Assembly (NCBI RefSeq): GCF_006546985.1
Contig: NZ_VATK01000014.1
Span: forward strand, 1 to 64,000
DNA: 64,000 nt
Direction of reading: 5' to 3'
Source: Bacillus sp. 03113
GTDB taxonomy: Bacteria > Bacillota > Bacilli > Bacillales > Cytobacillaceae
Positions 26,406 through 34,867 of the stretch are shown here, in pieces; within the stretch, counting starts at the first letter, position 1, and each line of letters starts with the position of its first letter. The notes under the pieces are model-generated. The model did no database searches. It saw nothing but the letters and a program-made list of their open reading frames with translations, and was not told where the DNA came from. The translations under genes and the position numbers were made by a program.

Positions 26406-26744
26406 TTACTCTTGATCAATTTTTGTCCAACGATCTTTATCCCGTGTATTAAATTTTTCCATTACTCGATTATGTGCTTCATCTAATTTGATATCAAGCG
26501 AATTTGCAAAGCAAATTAATACAAATAATAAATCACCTAACTCTTCCTCAACCGTATTTTCTGCTTCCGTGCTTTTCTTCGGTTTTTCTCCATAAAAATG
26601 GTTAATTTCTCGAGCTAGTTCTCCTAACTCTTCTGTCATTCTTGCCAGCATAGCTAAAGGACTAAAATAACCTTCTTTAAATTGGCTTATGTATGAATGG
26701 ACTTCCTTTTGAAGATCTGATACCGTTTTTTCCTGCTTCAACAT
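26406..26744 (-). CDS. ypjD: MazG-like nucleotide pyrophosphohydrolase YpjD
   Basis: 112 residues from an ATG at 26744; a GTG at 26750 is an alternative start, but it sits in the SD GAGGTG. The MazG fold's metal ligands are visible as [10 protein letters not shown] and, later, [12 protein letters not shown] (E-E-x-x-D). MazG proteins hydrolyse nucleoside triphosphates to monophosphates, often as house cleaners. Directly upstream of dapB, as in B. subtilis. Confidence 0.88.
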   Translation of the reverse strand: MLKQEKTVSDLQKEVHSYISQFKEGYFSPLAMLARMTEELGELAREINHFYGEKPKKSTEAENTVEEELGDLLFVLICFANSLDIKLDEAHNRVMEKFNTRDKDRWTKIDQE

Positions 26745-26979
26745 TTTCACCTCAGGTGTTGGAACTTGATATCATCTACAGACGAATGATTACACATATT
26801 GAAATTATTAAAACAGTAGATGACATCATCTATCATGTTAGCTAAATGCTAGCTTTTTGACAATTATTTTTCCTTTTAAATTTATTTTCAAATGTCACTT
26901 GAAGTTTTTTCCTCCTTATTAGGAATAATAAGACAGAAAATGGTATCCTAAAAAATAGAATGGATTTTATTCGTTTAAT

Positions 26980-27007
26980 TTGATATTCATATGATAAAGT
27001 CTATAAT
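26980..27007 (+). promoter_or_regulatory. Sigma-A promoter of ypjC
   Basis: TTGATA (26980-26985) and TATAAT (27002-27007) with a 16-bp spacer, 22 bp before the ypjC start. Confidence 0.75.
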
Positions 27008-27028
27008 ACAGTATAAATGAGGGATAAG

Positions 27029-27898
27029 ATGCTATCGCGAATAAAGTGGAATCATATTGTATTTATCATGTTAGGTGGAGCGATTTTTTCATTCGGACTT
27101 GTTCATTTTAATATGCAAAATAACCTAGCTGAAGGAGGTTTTACAGGGATTACCCTGCTCCTCTATTTTTTGTTTCACTTTGATCCTTCTATTACAAATT
27201 TGTTGTTAAATATTCCACTATTTTTCACAGGATGGAAATTGCTAGGGAAAAATGCTTTTATTTATACGATCATTGGTACAATAAGTGTTTCAGTCTTTTT
27301 ATGGATATTTCAGCGGTATCAAATCAAAATGCCTTTAAACGATGATATGACGTTGGCTGCTTTATTTGCGGGTGTGTTTATCGGATTAGGTTTAGGAATT
27401 ATTTTTCGCTTTGGAGGGACAACCGGGGGCGTTGATATTATCGCAAGGCTTGTCTATAAATATTATGGATGGAGCATGGGGAAAACGATGTTTCTTTTTG
27501 ATGCGATTGTCATTACTTTGTCCTTAATTTTTTATCTGACCTATCGAGAAGCGATGTATACGTTAGTTGCCGTATTTGTTGGCTCAAGAGTCATTGACTT
27601 TATTCAAGAAGGTGCCTATGCAGCACGTGGGGCGATCATTATTTCAGAAAAAAACGAAAAAATCGCCGAGAAAATTATGAATGAGATGGAAAGAGGCGTA
27701 ACCGTGTTAAAGGGACGTGGTTCCTATACAAATCAAGAACGAGAGGTTCTTTATTGTGTGGTCGGAAAAAATGAAATTATACGTCTAAAAAATGTTGTGA
27801 CTTCCGTTGACCCTCTTGCCTTTGTATCCGTCACTATTGTACATGATGTATTAGGAGAAGGATTTACTCTTAATGAAGGGAAAAATATGGTAGACTAA
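27029..27898 (+). CDS. ypjC: YitT-family membrane protein YpjC
   Basis: 289 residues. About five to six membrane spans fill the first 190 residues (for example GFTGITLLLYFLFHF and FGGTTGGVDIIARL, typical of YitT proteins). A cytoplasmic DUF2179 domain of about 80 residues follows, with ERGVTVLKGRGSYT. ATG 27029 follows GAGGG; the in-frame ATG at 27017 overlaps that site. Function unknown. It is divergent from ypjD and here lies far from ypjB. Confidence 0.88.
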   Translation: MLSRIKWNHIVFIMLGGAIFSFGLVHFNMQNNLAEGGFTGITLLLYFLFHFDPSITNLLLNIPLFFTGWKLLGKNAFIYTIIGTISVSVFLWIFQRYQIKMPLNDDMTLAALFAGVFIGLGLGIIFRFGGTTGGVDIIARLVYKYYGWSMGKTMFLFDAIVITLSLIFYLTYREAMYTLVAVFVGSRVIDFIQEGAYAARGAIIISEKNEKIAEKIMNEMERGVTVLKGRGSYTNQEREVLYCVVGKNEIIRLKNVVTSVDPLAFVSVTIVHDVLGEGFTLNEGKNMVD

Positions 27899-28081
27899 CA
27901 GATGAGAGGCTGTATAAAGAATGAAATACCTAATAATTTTCAATATTATCAGCTAGAAATCAATAAAGAAAACGCTTTCTTTTTTCACAAAAAAAAGAGA
28001 TGTTGAATCAAATGAGGTAACACAAATAAGAGGCTCTTAAATTAGGATACCTTAAGGCATGATATTTGATGATTTTCCCAT

Positions 28082-28118
28082 GCAAAAGCACCCCACTTTT
28101 TCTTTTGAGGGGGGTTAC
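28082..28118 (-). terminator. Possible terminator of the Met-rich gene
   Basis: On the minus strand ACCCCCCTC pairs with GTGGGGTG across a nine-base loop and is followed by CTTTTGC. The T run is short, so termination may be partial. Confidence 0.5.
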
Positions 28119-28126
28119 CATAACTA

Positions 28127-28342
28127 TTATTTTTCTTTTGACATCATGCTCATCATAGATGTCATCATTTCATCGCATTCATGCATTTTAGCCATCATTT
28201 GATCCATATCCATACCCATGCTCATCATATCCATCTCACTCATTTGATCCGTCATCATTTTCATACATTTCATTTCGCACATCATTTTTTCCATTGACAT
28301 CATCATCATCATTGGCATCATCATTTCTTGCATTTTTTCCAT
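28127..28342 (-). CDS. Methionine-rich 71-residue protein
   Basis: By direct count 33 of 71 residues are Met, in clusters such as MMMPMMMMMSMEKMM. Three Cys (in MCEMKC and HECDE) and one His also occur, and the remainder is mostly Glu, Asp, Lys and Ser. There is no signal peptide or hydrophobic span in the usual sense. AGGAGGG lies seven bases before the ATG, so translation is likely. Such composition could suit soft-metal (copper/silver) binding, a sulfur store, or a spore structural role; all three are guesses. It lies 280 bp downstream of a SAM-riboswitch gene, with a terminator between them. Confidence 0.75.
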   Translation of the reverse strand: MEKMQEMMMPMMMMMSMEKMMCEMKCMKMMTDQMSEMDMMSMGMDMDQMMAKMHECDEMMTSMMSMMSKEK

Positions 28343-28563
28343 TTATTAACCCTCCTAGAAAATAATATAGTATTGAAGATAAAAGAAAACGCCTACAAAA
28401 TCTATTTAAGCAATTACTCTTTCAAACAATTACAAAAATAATATGTAAAGCGTTTTTTAAATTATCTATCTTCTTTTACTAATAAATACAATTTAACATA
28501 ATTATGTGAATATTTCAAGTTTTCTCAAATGGAATTGGTTATTAATAGAATTCAAAAAAAGTA

Positions 28564-28614
28564 ATAAAAAAAGATTCAGCTAAACTATTTCTTCATTCTG
28601 CTGAATCTTCTAAA
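28564..28614 (-). terminator. Terminator after the SAM-riboswitch gene
   Basis: GAAGATTCAGC and GCTGAATCTTTTTTT arms on the minus strand form a 9-11 bp stem with a T run, 10 bp past the stop codon at 28625. Confidence 0.88.
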
Positions 28615-28624
28615 CTTGTTTATT

Positions 28625-28972
28625 TTATTGTCTTTCGGAATTCTCCGAACAATCGGTTTGTTTATTTAACATCTTAATTCGACGTCCTAAAGCTAACCGC
28701 TGTTCTTTCAATAACCGAAGTCTATTCTCTGAGTTTGCACTTGGCGAAAAGGTTTGCATTTGGTGATAATACTGTAAAATGTCATCATTGACTTTTTTAT
28801 ACTGTTTTAAAAGATTTTCTGAATTTGACGTCATTTTCTCTTCTTCAGCTTTTATCTCCGATTGACGTAATGCTAGTAAAATCTCTTCTTGCCATAATAC
28901 GTCACCCATACTTTTCGCATAGAGGTATAAATCTAAGTAGTCATCCACTCGTCTTTTTTCTAATGAATACAT
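28625..28972 (-). CDS. Uncharacterised 115-residue protein under a SAM riboswitch
   Basis: A soluble, helical, charged protein. The N-terminal 40 residues (LEKRRVDDYLDLYLYAKSMG and EEILLALRQSE) look like a helical hairpin. The middle is a coiled-coil-like segment, and the C-terminus ends in a polar tail with its only Cys. No enzyme or transporter motif was recognised. SD GGAAGGGG lies about eight bases before the ATG and is partly inside the P1 stem of the upstream SAM riboswitch. Regulation by SAM implies a role tied to methionine, cysteine or SAM metabolism, but the protein itself gives no clue. Confidence 0.8.
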   Translation of the reverse strand: MYSLEKRRVDDYLDLYLYAKSMGDVLWQEEILLALRQSEIKAEEEKMTSNSENLLKQYKKVNDDILQYYHQMQTFSPSANSENRLRLLKEQRLALGRRIKMLNKQTDCSENSERQ

Positions 28973-28984
28973 TGGTAAATCCCC

Positions 28985-29093
28985 TTCCTTATCTTCTAAG
29001 ACTAAGCTTTTCTGGAATTAGCACCTTTCTGGAAAAATCCAGTGGTTGCTGAGGCTTCGCTGGGCCAGTCCCTCCGCCTCTCTTGATAAGAAA
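28985..29093 (-). ncRNA. SAM-I (S-box) riboswitch
   Basis: The minus-strand leader contains the S-box hallmarks in order. P1 5' strand is TTTCTTATC, then GGAGGGACTGGCCC, AGCAACC, the P3 hairpin CTGGATTTTTCCAG, AAGGTGCTAATTCC, and the P1 3' strand GATAAGGAA. P1 pairs over nine base pairs. No terminator hairpin follows the aptamer; the 3' P1 strand instead overlaps GGAAGGGG, the ribosome binding site of the downstream gene. This suggests translational control by SAM, which is uncommon among Firmicute S-boxes. Confidence 0.93.
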
Positions 29094-29120
29094 TATTAAA
29101 TTTTTATTTCTTGTTAAAAC

Positions 29121-29149
29121 ATATTACTCACAATATAGAATCTTGTCAA
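29121..29149 (-). promoter_or_regulatory. Sigma-A promoter of the SAM-riboswitch transcript
   Basis: On the minus strand a consensus TTGACA (29144-29149) and TAATAT (29121-29126) are 17 bp apart. Predicted initiation is about 20 bp before the aptamer. Confidence 0.85.
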
Positions 29150-29231
29150 TGGATTGATACATGAAAAAAATAATTATTCAACCTTTCATATTTGGCTCAA
29201 ACGGAATAAAAAGAATCACTGCCATAAAAAT

Positions 29232-30359
29232 CTAATTATCTATACCAAAATATAATTTTTTTGAATTAAGCTGAAAAACGTGTTTAGCCCAATTTTCTCG
29301 TGTCTCGCCACTCGTGTAGTGCTTCATTAATGGATCTTCCAAATGAAACGCAAACGCGTCTCGAAATAATTCAGCAGCAAGTGCAAACATTTCTGGCCTT
29401 GTATGGGCATCTGATGCAAATAAGTATCTTGAATAAGGGGCTAGTTCTAACGCTTCTGCCACGACACGGCGGGCAGAGCTTAGTCCAAGCGGTAAGATTA
29501 GGGACGTATCAAAAAACACATTATCATAAACACTTGACAAATACCCTGCTTCACGATGGTACGGATAACAATGCAATAGAACGACAGACAATCCATTCGG
29601 CGTAAACGTCTCAATAAAATCACGTAGCAAAAGTGGATTTCCAAGCCTCAAGTCTGTATCAGGATCCCCGTACCCTGTATGAAATTGAAGAGGGAGCGAT
29701 TGCTCGGCAAGGACTGGCGCAGCGTTCCACACTAGAAAATTTAATACATCCCCTTCCGTTAGCCGGTTTGCTCCTGATTTTTTCCATCGTTCAAAAGATT
29801 CCTTGGCAGCTTCGCTACTTACACGATAAAGACTTAAACCGGAACGGTATGCAGCAATGGATTTGGCTCCAATATACCCACTTTCCCTTGCTGCTTTTAT
29901 TTGATAAAGGACGGACTCCCACCACTCAGAAAATGTTTTTCTACTTTCAAATTCATTTTCTGCAAGGCTTTCAATGCGCAAAATCGGGTATATATCTATA
30001 TCCGTCAAATCCGCTAGTTTCTCCAGTGTTAGAGCAGATGCCGGCGAATATCCAGTATCTATGTAAAGAGCTTGATAACGAGAGTCGTTAAATAAAGATC
30101 GGCAATAGGCTTTATAATCTTGCTGCCGCAATACATAAGCTAGTTCATCATCATTGATAAATTCTCCTCCCGTGTATCGTCTCACAATTGTCTTAACTGC
30201 ATGCCAGATAGGTCTCTGCTTCAAATCGAATAATGAGTAGGAACTAGGTGCTTCTGACGTCACTCGAATAAGCGCCTCAACATCTCCTTTTCTGCCTTCA
30301 TCAACAATCGCATGACAATGGTGGTCAATTAAAGGGATATGTAAGAGATCGTCTTTCAT
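29232..30359 (-). CDS. Amidohydrolase-superfamily protein (FluG N-domain type)
   Basis: 375 residues. Metal-binding motifs of the amidohydrolase TIM barrel are IDHHCH near the N-terminus, LQFHTGYGDPDTD in the middle, VVLLHCYPYHRE, and FASDAHTRPEMF with the catalytic Asp. It resembles the amidohydrolase half of fungal FluG proteins. ATG 30359 has AAAGGAG five bases upstream. It follows the glutamine synthetase-like gene after 55 bp, so the two probably act in one pathway, perhaps hydrolysing a gamma-glutamyl or related amide. Confidence 0.85.
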   Translation of the reverse strand: MKDDLLHIPLIDHHCHAIVDEGRKGDVEALIRVTSEAPSSYSLFDLKQRPIWHAVKTIVRRYTGGEFINDDELAYVLRQQDYKAYCRSLFNDSRYQALYIDTGYSPASALTLEKLADLTDIDIYPILRIESLAENEFESRKTFSEWWESVLYQIKAARESGYIGAKSIAAYRSGLSLYRVSSEAAKESFERWKKSGANRLTEGDVLNFLVWNAAPVLAEQSLPLQFHTGYGDPDTDLRLGNPLLLRDFIETFTPNGLSVVLLHCYPYHREAGYLSSVYDNVFFDTSLILPLGLSSARRVVAEALELAPYSRYLFASDAHTRPEMFALAAELFRDAFAFHLEDPLMKHYTSGETRENWAKHVFQLNSKKLYFGIDN

Positions 30360-30414
30360 TTTTCTCCTTTCACCTTCCTTCCTCAATAGCAACTTAAACT
30401 CTTGCTAACTATTT

Positions 30415-31767
30415 TTAAAATTTATGAAAGTGGTGTTTCAACTCGAATTCAACATCCTTTTCTGCAAAAGCAGCATGCTCCGATAATTTCACCTTTTTGA
30501 ACGAACTGTAAAGCAGGTCGCCAAGTAGGTTAGAAAAGAAGGGATCAGCTTCCATCGCATTTACAGCTTCAAGTAAACTGGCTGGCAATCGCTTAATGCC
30601 TCTTTTCGCTCTTTCTTCGACTGATAAAGTAGCAGGATCAACTTCAACACAATCCCCAGGCATCCACTTATTGCGAATTCCGTCAAGACCGGCTGCGATA
30701 ATCGCTCCTAAGGCTAGGTATGGGTTGGCTGATGAGTCACTCGCTTTCAATTCCATGTTCATCGATTTTTCTTCATTTCCCCAAAAGGTTGAGGCAATCC
30801 GTATTGCAGCTTCACGATTATCCTTTCCAAATGCCGTATATGCCGAACTCCAAGAACCAGGCTGGAGTCGACGATAGGAATTAACGCTTGCGCAAGTTAA
30901 AGCGACAAGACCTGGAAGATGATTTAACAATCCTGCTGCAAATTGGTATCCTATCTCACTTAAATGGTTTTGATCATCAGGATCCCAAAAAAGATTTTTA
31001 TCCGTCTCTTTATCCCAAAGACTAAAGTGAATATGCCCTCCATTTCCTGCTTGATCCGCAAACGGCTTTGGAGCAAAGGAAGCCACCATTCCATGCTGCT
31101 TCGCGATGGCTCTGACCGTTTCTCGATAACGTACTTGATTGTCGGCAGCTGTCAGGAGATCTGTAGGACTAATAGATAGTTCATGCTGGCCATGACCAAG
31201 CTCCGGATAATATTGTTCCGGTTGAATCCCCTGGGCTTTGAGTGCACTCATAATATCAAGAATCACAGGAGTACCTGAGGCCATACCAATTGAACTGAAG
31301 CATAAGGAATTATCAATCGGAATATATTTTCCTTCCTCATTTAGCCTAGCTAATGTAAACTCATTTTCGTATGTCGCCATAATCTGAATATCCATTTCTT
31401 CAGCTTGTTTGATGACAGATTTCAAAAAGCTCCTTGGACACGCTTCCCAAGGTTGATGATTCAAATTGATTTGATCACACATCATCACGGCAACTTTAGG
31501 TGAGTATGGAAGTACCCTGTACGATTCAGGATCTGGTATCAATCGGACTTCCCCAACCGCGCTCATCTCAGGAATTGGCTGCAGCTGATCCAGCATGTTC
31601 ATAGCCATCATCGCTGGCGTCAAACCAATTCCTCCGATCATTCGTCCCTTGAGATGATCAGTATGAGTTACCTTACCACGTGTGCTCCCACCATTATCTA
31701 CGTACAAAAATTGTACTAACTCTACTCTTTCTTGCTTCGATCGATATACGACGTCATTGATTTCCAT
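30415..31767 (-). CDS. Glutamine synthetase-family ligase (FluG/PuuA-like)
   Basis: 450 residues with the glutamine synthetase I fold. Active-site blocks are all present: TYENEFTL, GHGQHELS, GNGGHIHFSL (ATP/metal), NSYRRLQPGSW, and the DNREAAIRI loop. The N-terminal beta-grasp contains FLYVDNGGSTRGK. True GlnA of Bacillus has its own glnR operon; this genomic context with an amidohydrolase points instead to a gamma-glutamyl-amine ligase or an uncharacterised amide ligase. GGGGGAGG precedes the ATG. Confidence 0.88.
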   Translation of the reverse strand: MEINDVVYRSKQERVELVQFLYVDNGGSTRGKVTHTDHLKGRMIGGIGLTPAMMAMNMLDQLQPIPEMSAVGEVRLIPDPESYRVLPYSPKVAVMMCDQINLNHQPWEACPRSFLKSVIKQAEEMDIQIMATYENEFTLARLNEEGKYIPIDNSLCFSSIGMASGTPVILDIMSALKAQGIQPEQYYPELGHGQHELSISPTDLLTAADNQVRYRETVRAIAKQHGMVASFAPKPFADQAGNGGHIHFSLWDKETDKNLFWDPDDQNHLSEIGYQFAAGLLNHLPGLVALTCASVNSYRRLQPGSWSSAYTAFGKDNREAAIRIASTFWGNEEKSMNMELKASDSSANPYLALGAIIAAGLDGIRNKWMPGDCVEVDPATLSVEERAKRGIKRLPASLLEAVNAMEADPFFSNLLGDLLYSSFKKVKLSEHAAFAEKDVEFELKHHFHKF

Positions 31768-32090
31768 TCAATATTCCTCCCCCATTAAACGGATTTATTG
31801 AACTTTAGTCTATTAAAATTAGCTTAAATTCTATTAATTTACAAAAAAATACTTTTCTTTATAAATAAAATATTCATTCATCAACCTCATTTATAAATTT
31901 TCATATATTTACATAATTTCCAAATTAAAAAAATATGTATGAGGTGAATTATACAGAATAATAAGATATTTTCATGAATTTGGTAAGAAGACTTCACAAG
32001 CTTTTTGAAGTTTTTTCATATTTATATCAACTAAAACTCCTAAGGTTAGTGGATCATACTGGATTGATAGGCCATCTAATAGAAATAAAA
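31768..32090. other. AT-rich gap upstream of the glutamine synthetase-like gene
   Basis: No coding sequence is seen. The segment is very AT-rich and presumably holds the promoter of the glutamine synthetase-amidohydrolase pair, although no clear consensus could be chosen. A small ACTTCA/TGAAGT hairpin followed by T residues lies at about 31990-32018 on the plus strand. Confidence 0.4.
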
Positions 32091-32300
32091 GGCTGTTTTC
32101 TCAAAGTTTGTTGCTTTTGACATAAAAAAATTGGGAGAAACGTTTCGGAGCAGCCTGCATACACGTAGACTCCTGTGGGAATGCGAGAAAGGCGAGACCC
32201 CGCAGGAGCGTATGCGACGAGGAGGCTTGACGCTCGCCCACGGAAAGCGAAGTGTATGCAGACTGCGCGTTTAAAAGCAAAAATCTATCCGAAAACAGCC
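32091..32300 (-). mobile_element. MITE copy 2 (210 bp)
   Basis: The same element as at 15311, in reverse orientation, from GGCTGTTTTCTC to CGAAAACAGCC. Perfect 8-bp direct repeats AAATAAAA flank it at 32083-32090 and 32301-32308. This is the complement of the target duplication at copy 1, so the target choice seems AT-rich and similar. The internal hairpin blocks GACTCCTGTGGG and CCCCGCAGGAGCG are preserved. Confidence 0.87.
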
Positions 32301-32439
32301 AAATAAAAAGTCATTACATTACCATTGAATTTGTGAAAAACTTAGAAATCATAAGTCAATTCAAACAACTAGATTTTTATGCAAAGCTAGAGGTAAGATA
32401 AAACTAGTAAAATTGTTTTTTTGAAAGGAGATTTTCATT

Positions 32440-33396
32440 GTGAGAGAAATTAAAACCATTTCACTCATTGGACTTGGAGCGATTGGGTGTGCATATGGAA
32501 GTAAACTATTCGATCTAGATCCTCATCTTTTACAAGTGATTGCAAACGATGACCGAATCAAAAAATATAAAGAAAATCCGATCCTCGTAAATGGTAAGCG
32601 CTATGATTTCCCATTTACGAGACCTGATGAAAAAAAAGAACCCGCAGATTTAATCATTGTCTCTGTGAAAGCAATTCAGCTTTCAAAAGCTATTCAAGAT
32701 ATGAAGCATCATGTCGGTAAAAATACGATCATCCTTTCCCTATTAAATGGAATTACTAGCGAAGATGAGATCGGTAAAGTGTTTGGAAAGGATAAGCTGC
32801 TCTATTCTATGTGTGTAGGAATCGATGCCAATCGGATAGAAAATCATACTCATTTTACAAGCTCAGGGACCATTGTATTTGGAGAAAAACAAAACAATAT
32901 CTACTCTGATAGAGTACACGCTGTGAAAATTTTATTTGATCAAGCTGGTATAAACTATGAGATTCCAAAGGATATGATGCACTCTTTATGGTGGAAATTC
33001 ATGGTGAATGTTGGAATTAATCAATGTTCAGCTGTATTAAGAGGACGATATGGGGTTTTCCAAACGATCGATGAAGCTAAAAAACTTATGGAAGAAACGA
33101 TGTGGGAGGTCATCCATGTCGCAAATAAAATAGGGGTTCAATTGTCAGGAGAAGATATCAACAGCTGGTATCATGTACTGAATAAACTTAATCCGGCCAG
33201 CAGGACTTCTATGCTAGAAGACATTGAATTAGGCAGAAAAACAGAAGTTGACATTTTCGCTGGTGTGATTTGTGAATTAGGAAAAAAATATGGAGTCGAT
33301 ACCCCAGTTAATCAAATGCTGTATTACATGATTAAAACGAATGAAGCAATGTCTGACACAAGAAAAGCTCAAAAAAAATCTACGCTGCTTAAGTAA
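32440..33396 (+). CDS. 2-dehydropantoate 2-reductase family protein
   Basis: 318 residues. The NADPH-binding loop reads GLGAIGCAYG at residues 11-20. The catalytic Lys region KFMVNVGINQCSAVL and the C-terminal AsSM-type motif (PASRTSMLEDIELGRKTEVD) match ketopantoate reductases of the PanE/ApbA family. A GTG start at 32440 has AAAGGAG nine bases upstream. It might supply pantoate to panBCD in this window; Bacillus species carry several paralogues, so the panE role is not certain. Confidence 0.85.
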   Translation: MREIKTISLIGLGAIGCAYGSKLFDLDPHLLQVIANDDRIKKYKENPILVNGKRYDFPFTRPDEKKEPADLIIVSVKAIQLSKAIQDMKHHVGKNTIILSLLNGITSEDEIGKVFGKDKLLYSMCVGIDANRIENHTHFTSSGTIVFGEKQNNIYSDRVHAVKILFDQAGINYEIPKDMMHSLWWKFMVNVGINQCSAVLRGRYGVFQTIDEAKKLMEETMWEVIHVANKIGVQLSGEDINSWYHVLNKLNPASRTSMLEDIELGRKTEVDIFAGVICELGKKYGVDTPVNQMLYYMIKTNEAMSDTRKAQKKSTLLK

Positions 33397-33440
33397 ACAT
33401 CCATACATAAATTTACAACTATACGAAGTATAACTACGAC

Positions 33441-33473
33441 AAAATAGGCTCCTTCATTTAAGGGGCCTATTTC
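33441..33473. terminator. Bidirectional terminator
   Basis: AAATAGGC and GCCTATTTC arms, with inner CC/GG pairs, lie between the converging reductase gene and the FAD oxidoreductase gene. Confidence 0.75.
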
Positions 33474-34591
33474 ATTTCGACATATGGTTTCAACTGATAT
33501 GGTTGTATATCGATCTCAAGAGATTGATCCATTACAGCCTGTGCAAGAAGGTGACCAATAAAAGGACCTGTCGTTAGTCCTGATGCTCCCAATCCACTTG
33601 CCATCCAAATCATTGGATGGTCAGGCACCTGACCTATAAAAGGAGAAAAATCTGTGGTAAAAGCTCTTGACCCCACTCTTATTTCTTTTAGCTTTGCATG
33701 AACAATATCTGGAGCAAATTTTAACGCTTCAGTAATAATTTCATTTATACCACCAACAGTTGGAGCAATATCAAAGCCTTGATTTTTTTCATGAGTGGCT
33801 CCAATCACAAGCCTTCCTCCGTCAAATGGAACAATACTTTGTGAACTTGGCGGCAGAATGACTGGCCAAAGCTTTGTGTCGACATCTAATTGTACATGTA
33901 ATAGCTGTCCTTTTTGCGGACCGATATCAACGATTTTTCCAAGGGGAGATAAAATGTCTCTGGCCCAAGCCCCCGGTGCGACAATGATCTTATCTGCCTT
34001 TAAGTGTCTTAGATTAGAGGTGAGTGTAACACCATCTACTTTCCCTGCATTTACATGAAGCACTGCTGTATCACGTATAATCACCGCACCATTTTTCTTT
34101 GCTGAAGCTTCAAGGGCCAGCCGAAGAGCCCTGCCACTTACACGAGCGCCACCGGATACTTTAACAGCACTGAAGCCCTCTCTAAGCAATGGAAATTCAG
34201 CCTTTGCTTGCTCTTCCGTTAAGAGTGTAATTTCACCGATTTCAGGTGCTTCCTTTCTCCGAAGTGAAGCCATTTCAGCAAGATCAGTTAAAGCGTCTTT
34301 ATTCTCACGGATACAAAGTGCTCCTACCTGTCTATAACCAGTATCCATTTGAACATCAGCATTTAAATCCTTCGTTAATTGATGATAATAACGCGCTCCA
34401 TTCTTTGCAAGCTCATACCATGCTTTATTTCTTCGTTTTGAAAGCCAAGGACAAATGATTCCTGCTGCTGCATCCGTCGCTTGACCCGCGTCACTTCGAT
34501 CAATAACCGTTACATGACACTTTGCTTTTGATAAGGAGTTGGCCGCACTCATGCCTACAATACCGCCACCAATAATGATGATTTTTTCCAT
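33467..34591 (-). CDS. FAD-dependent amine/D-amino-acid oxidoreductase (YurR/DadA-like)
   Basis: 374 residues. The N-terminal dinucleotide fold reads IIIIGGGIVGMSAA, with the acidic ribose-binding end VTVIDR. QATDAAAGIICPWLSKRRN is typical of B. subtilis YurR-like proteins in the glycine oxidase/D-amino-acid dehydrogenase family. A second FAD motif near the end reads WMASGLGASGLTTGP. Substrate unknown. It starts with ATG and stands alone. Confidence 0.87.
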   Translation of the reverse strand: MEKIIIIGGGIVGMSAANSLSKAKCHVTVIDRSDAGQATDAAAGIICPWLSKRRNKAWYELAKNGARYYHQLTKDLNADVQMDTGYRQVGALCIRENKDALTDLAEMASLRRKEAPEIGEITLLTEEQAKAEFPLLREGFSAVKVSGGARVSGRALRLALEASAKKNGAVIIRDTAVLHVNAGKVDGVTLTSNLRHLKADKIIVAPGAWARDILSPLGKIVDIGPQKGQLLHVQLDVDTKLWPVILPPSSQSIVPFDGGRLVIGATHEKNQGFDIAPTVGGINEIITEALKFAPDIVHAKLKEIRVGSRAFTTDFSPFIGQVPDHPMIWMASGLGASGLTTGPFIGHLLAQAVMDQSLEIDIQPYQLKPYVEMK

Positions 34592-34633
34592 AATTTCTCA
34601 ACTTTCATTTGTCTCTATTGTTGAAAAAGAAAA

Positions 34634-34679
34634 AAGGTACCATCAAAAGCGTTTTGCACTTTAATATGGGGTACCTTCT
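34634..34679 (-). terminator. Terminator following the YugP-like gene
   Basis: AAGGTACC and GGTACCTTTTTTC arms on the minus strand flank a loop of about 27 bases. A repeat copy lies between it and the YugP stop codon. The plus strand also has a T-rich tail. Confidence 0.65.
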
Positions 34680-34745
34680 TCTTTTTATAGGATAGGAAAC
34701 TATAAAATAGTTTACTGTGGAAAACTTCGATAGAAGTGTATCTAC

Positions 34746-34863
34746 GTCCAGCTCCAACACCTAGCCCTTGTGAAAAATAACCTCATGCTTCTAAAAGTAA
34801 AAAACACTTTTTGAGTCATGAGAACATTTTTCTTCAGGGCTGATCAAGGTGCTTGCGCTATTG
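34746..34863 (-). repeat. Modular hairpin repeat copy
   Basis: A reverse-oriented copy that runs from GTCCAGCTCCAACACCTAGC to AGGTGCTTGCGC. Its inner module CTCATGCTTCTAAAAG...CACTTTTTGAGTCATGAG matches copies b and c of the array at 50282. It ends five bases before the YugP stop codon. Confidence 0.85.
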
Positions 34864-34867
34864 GTTC

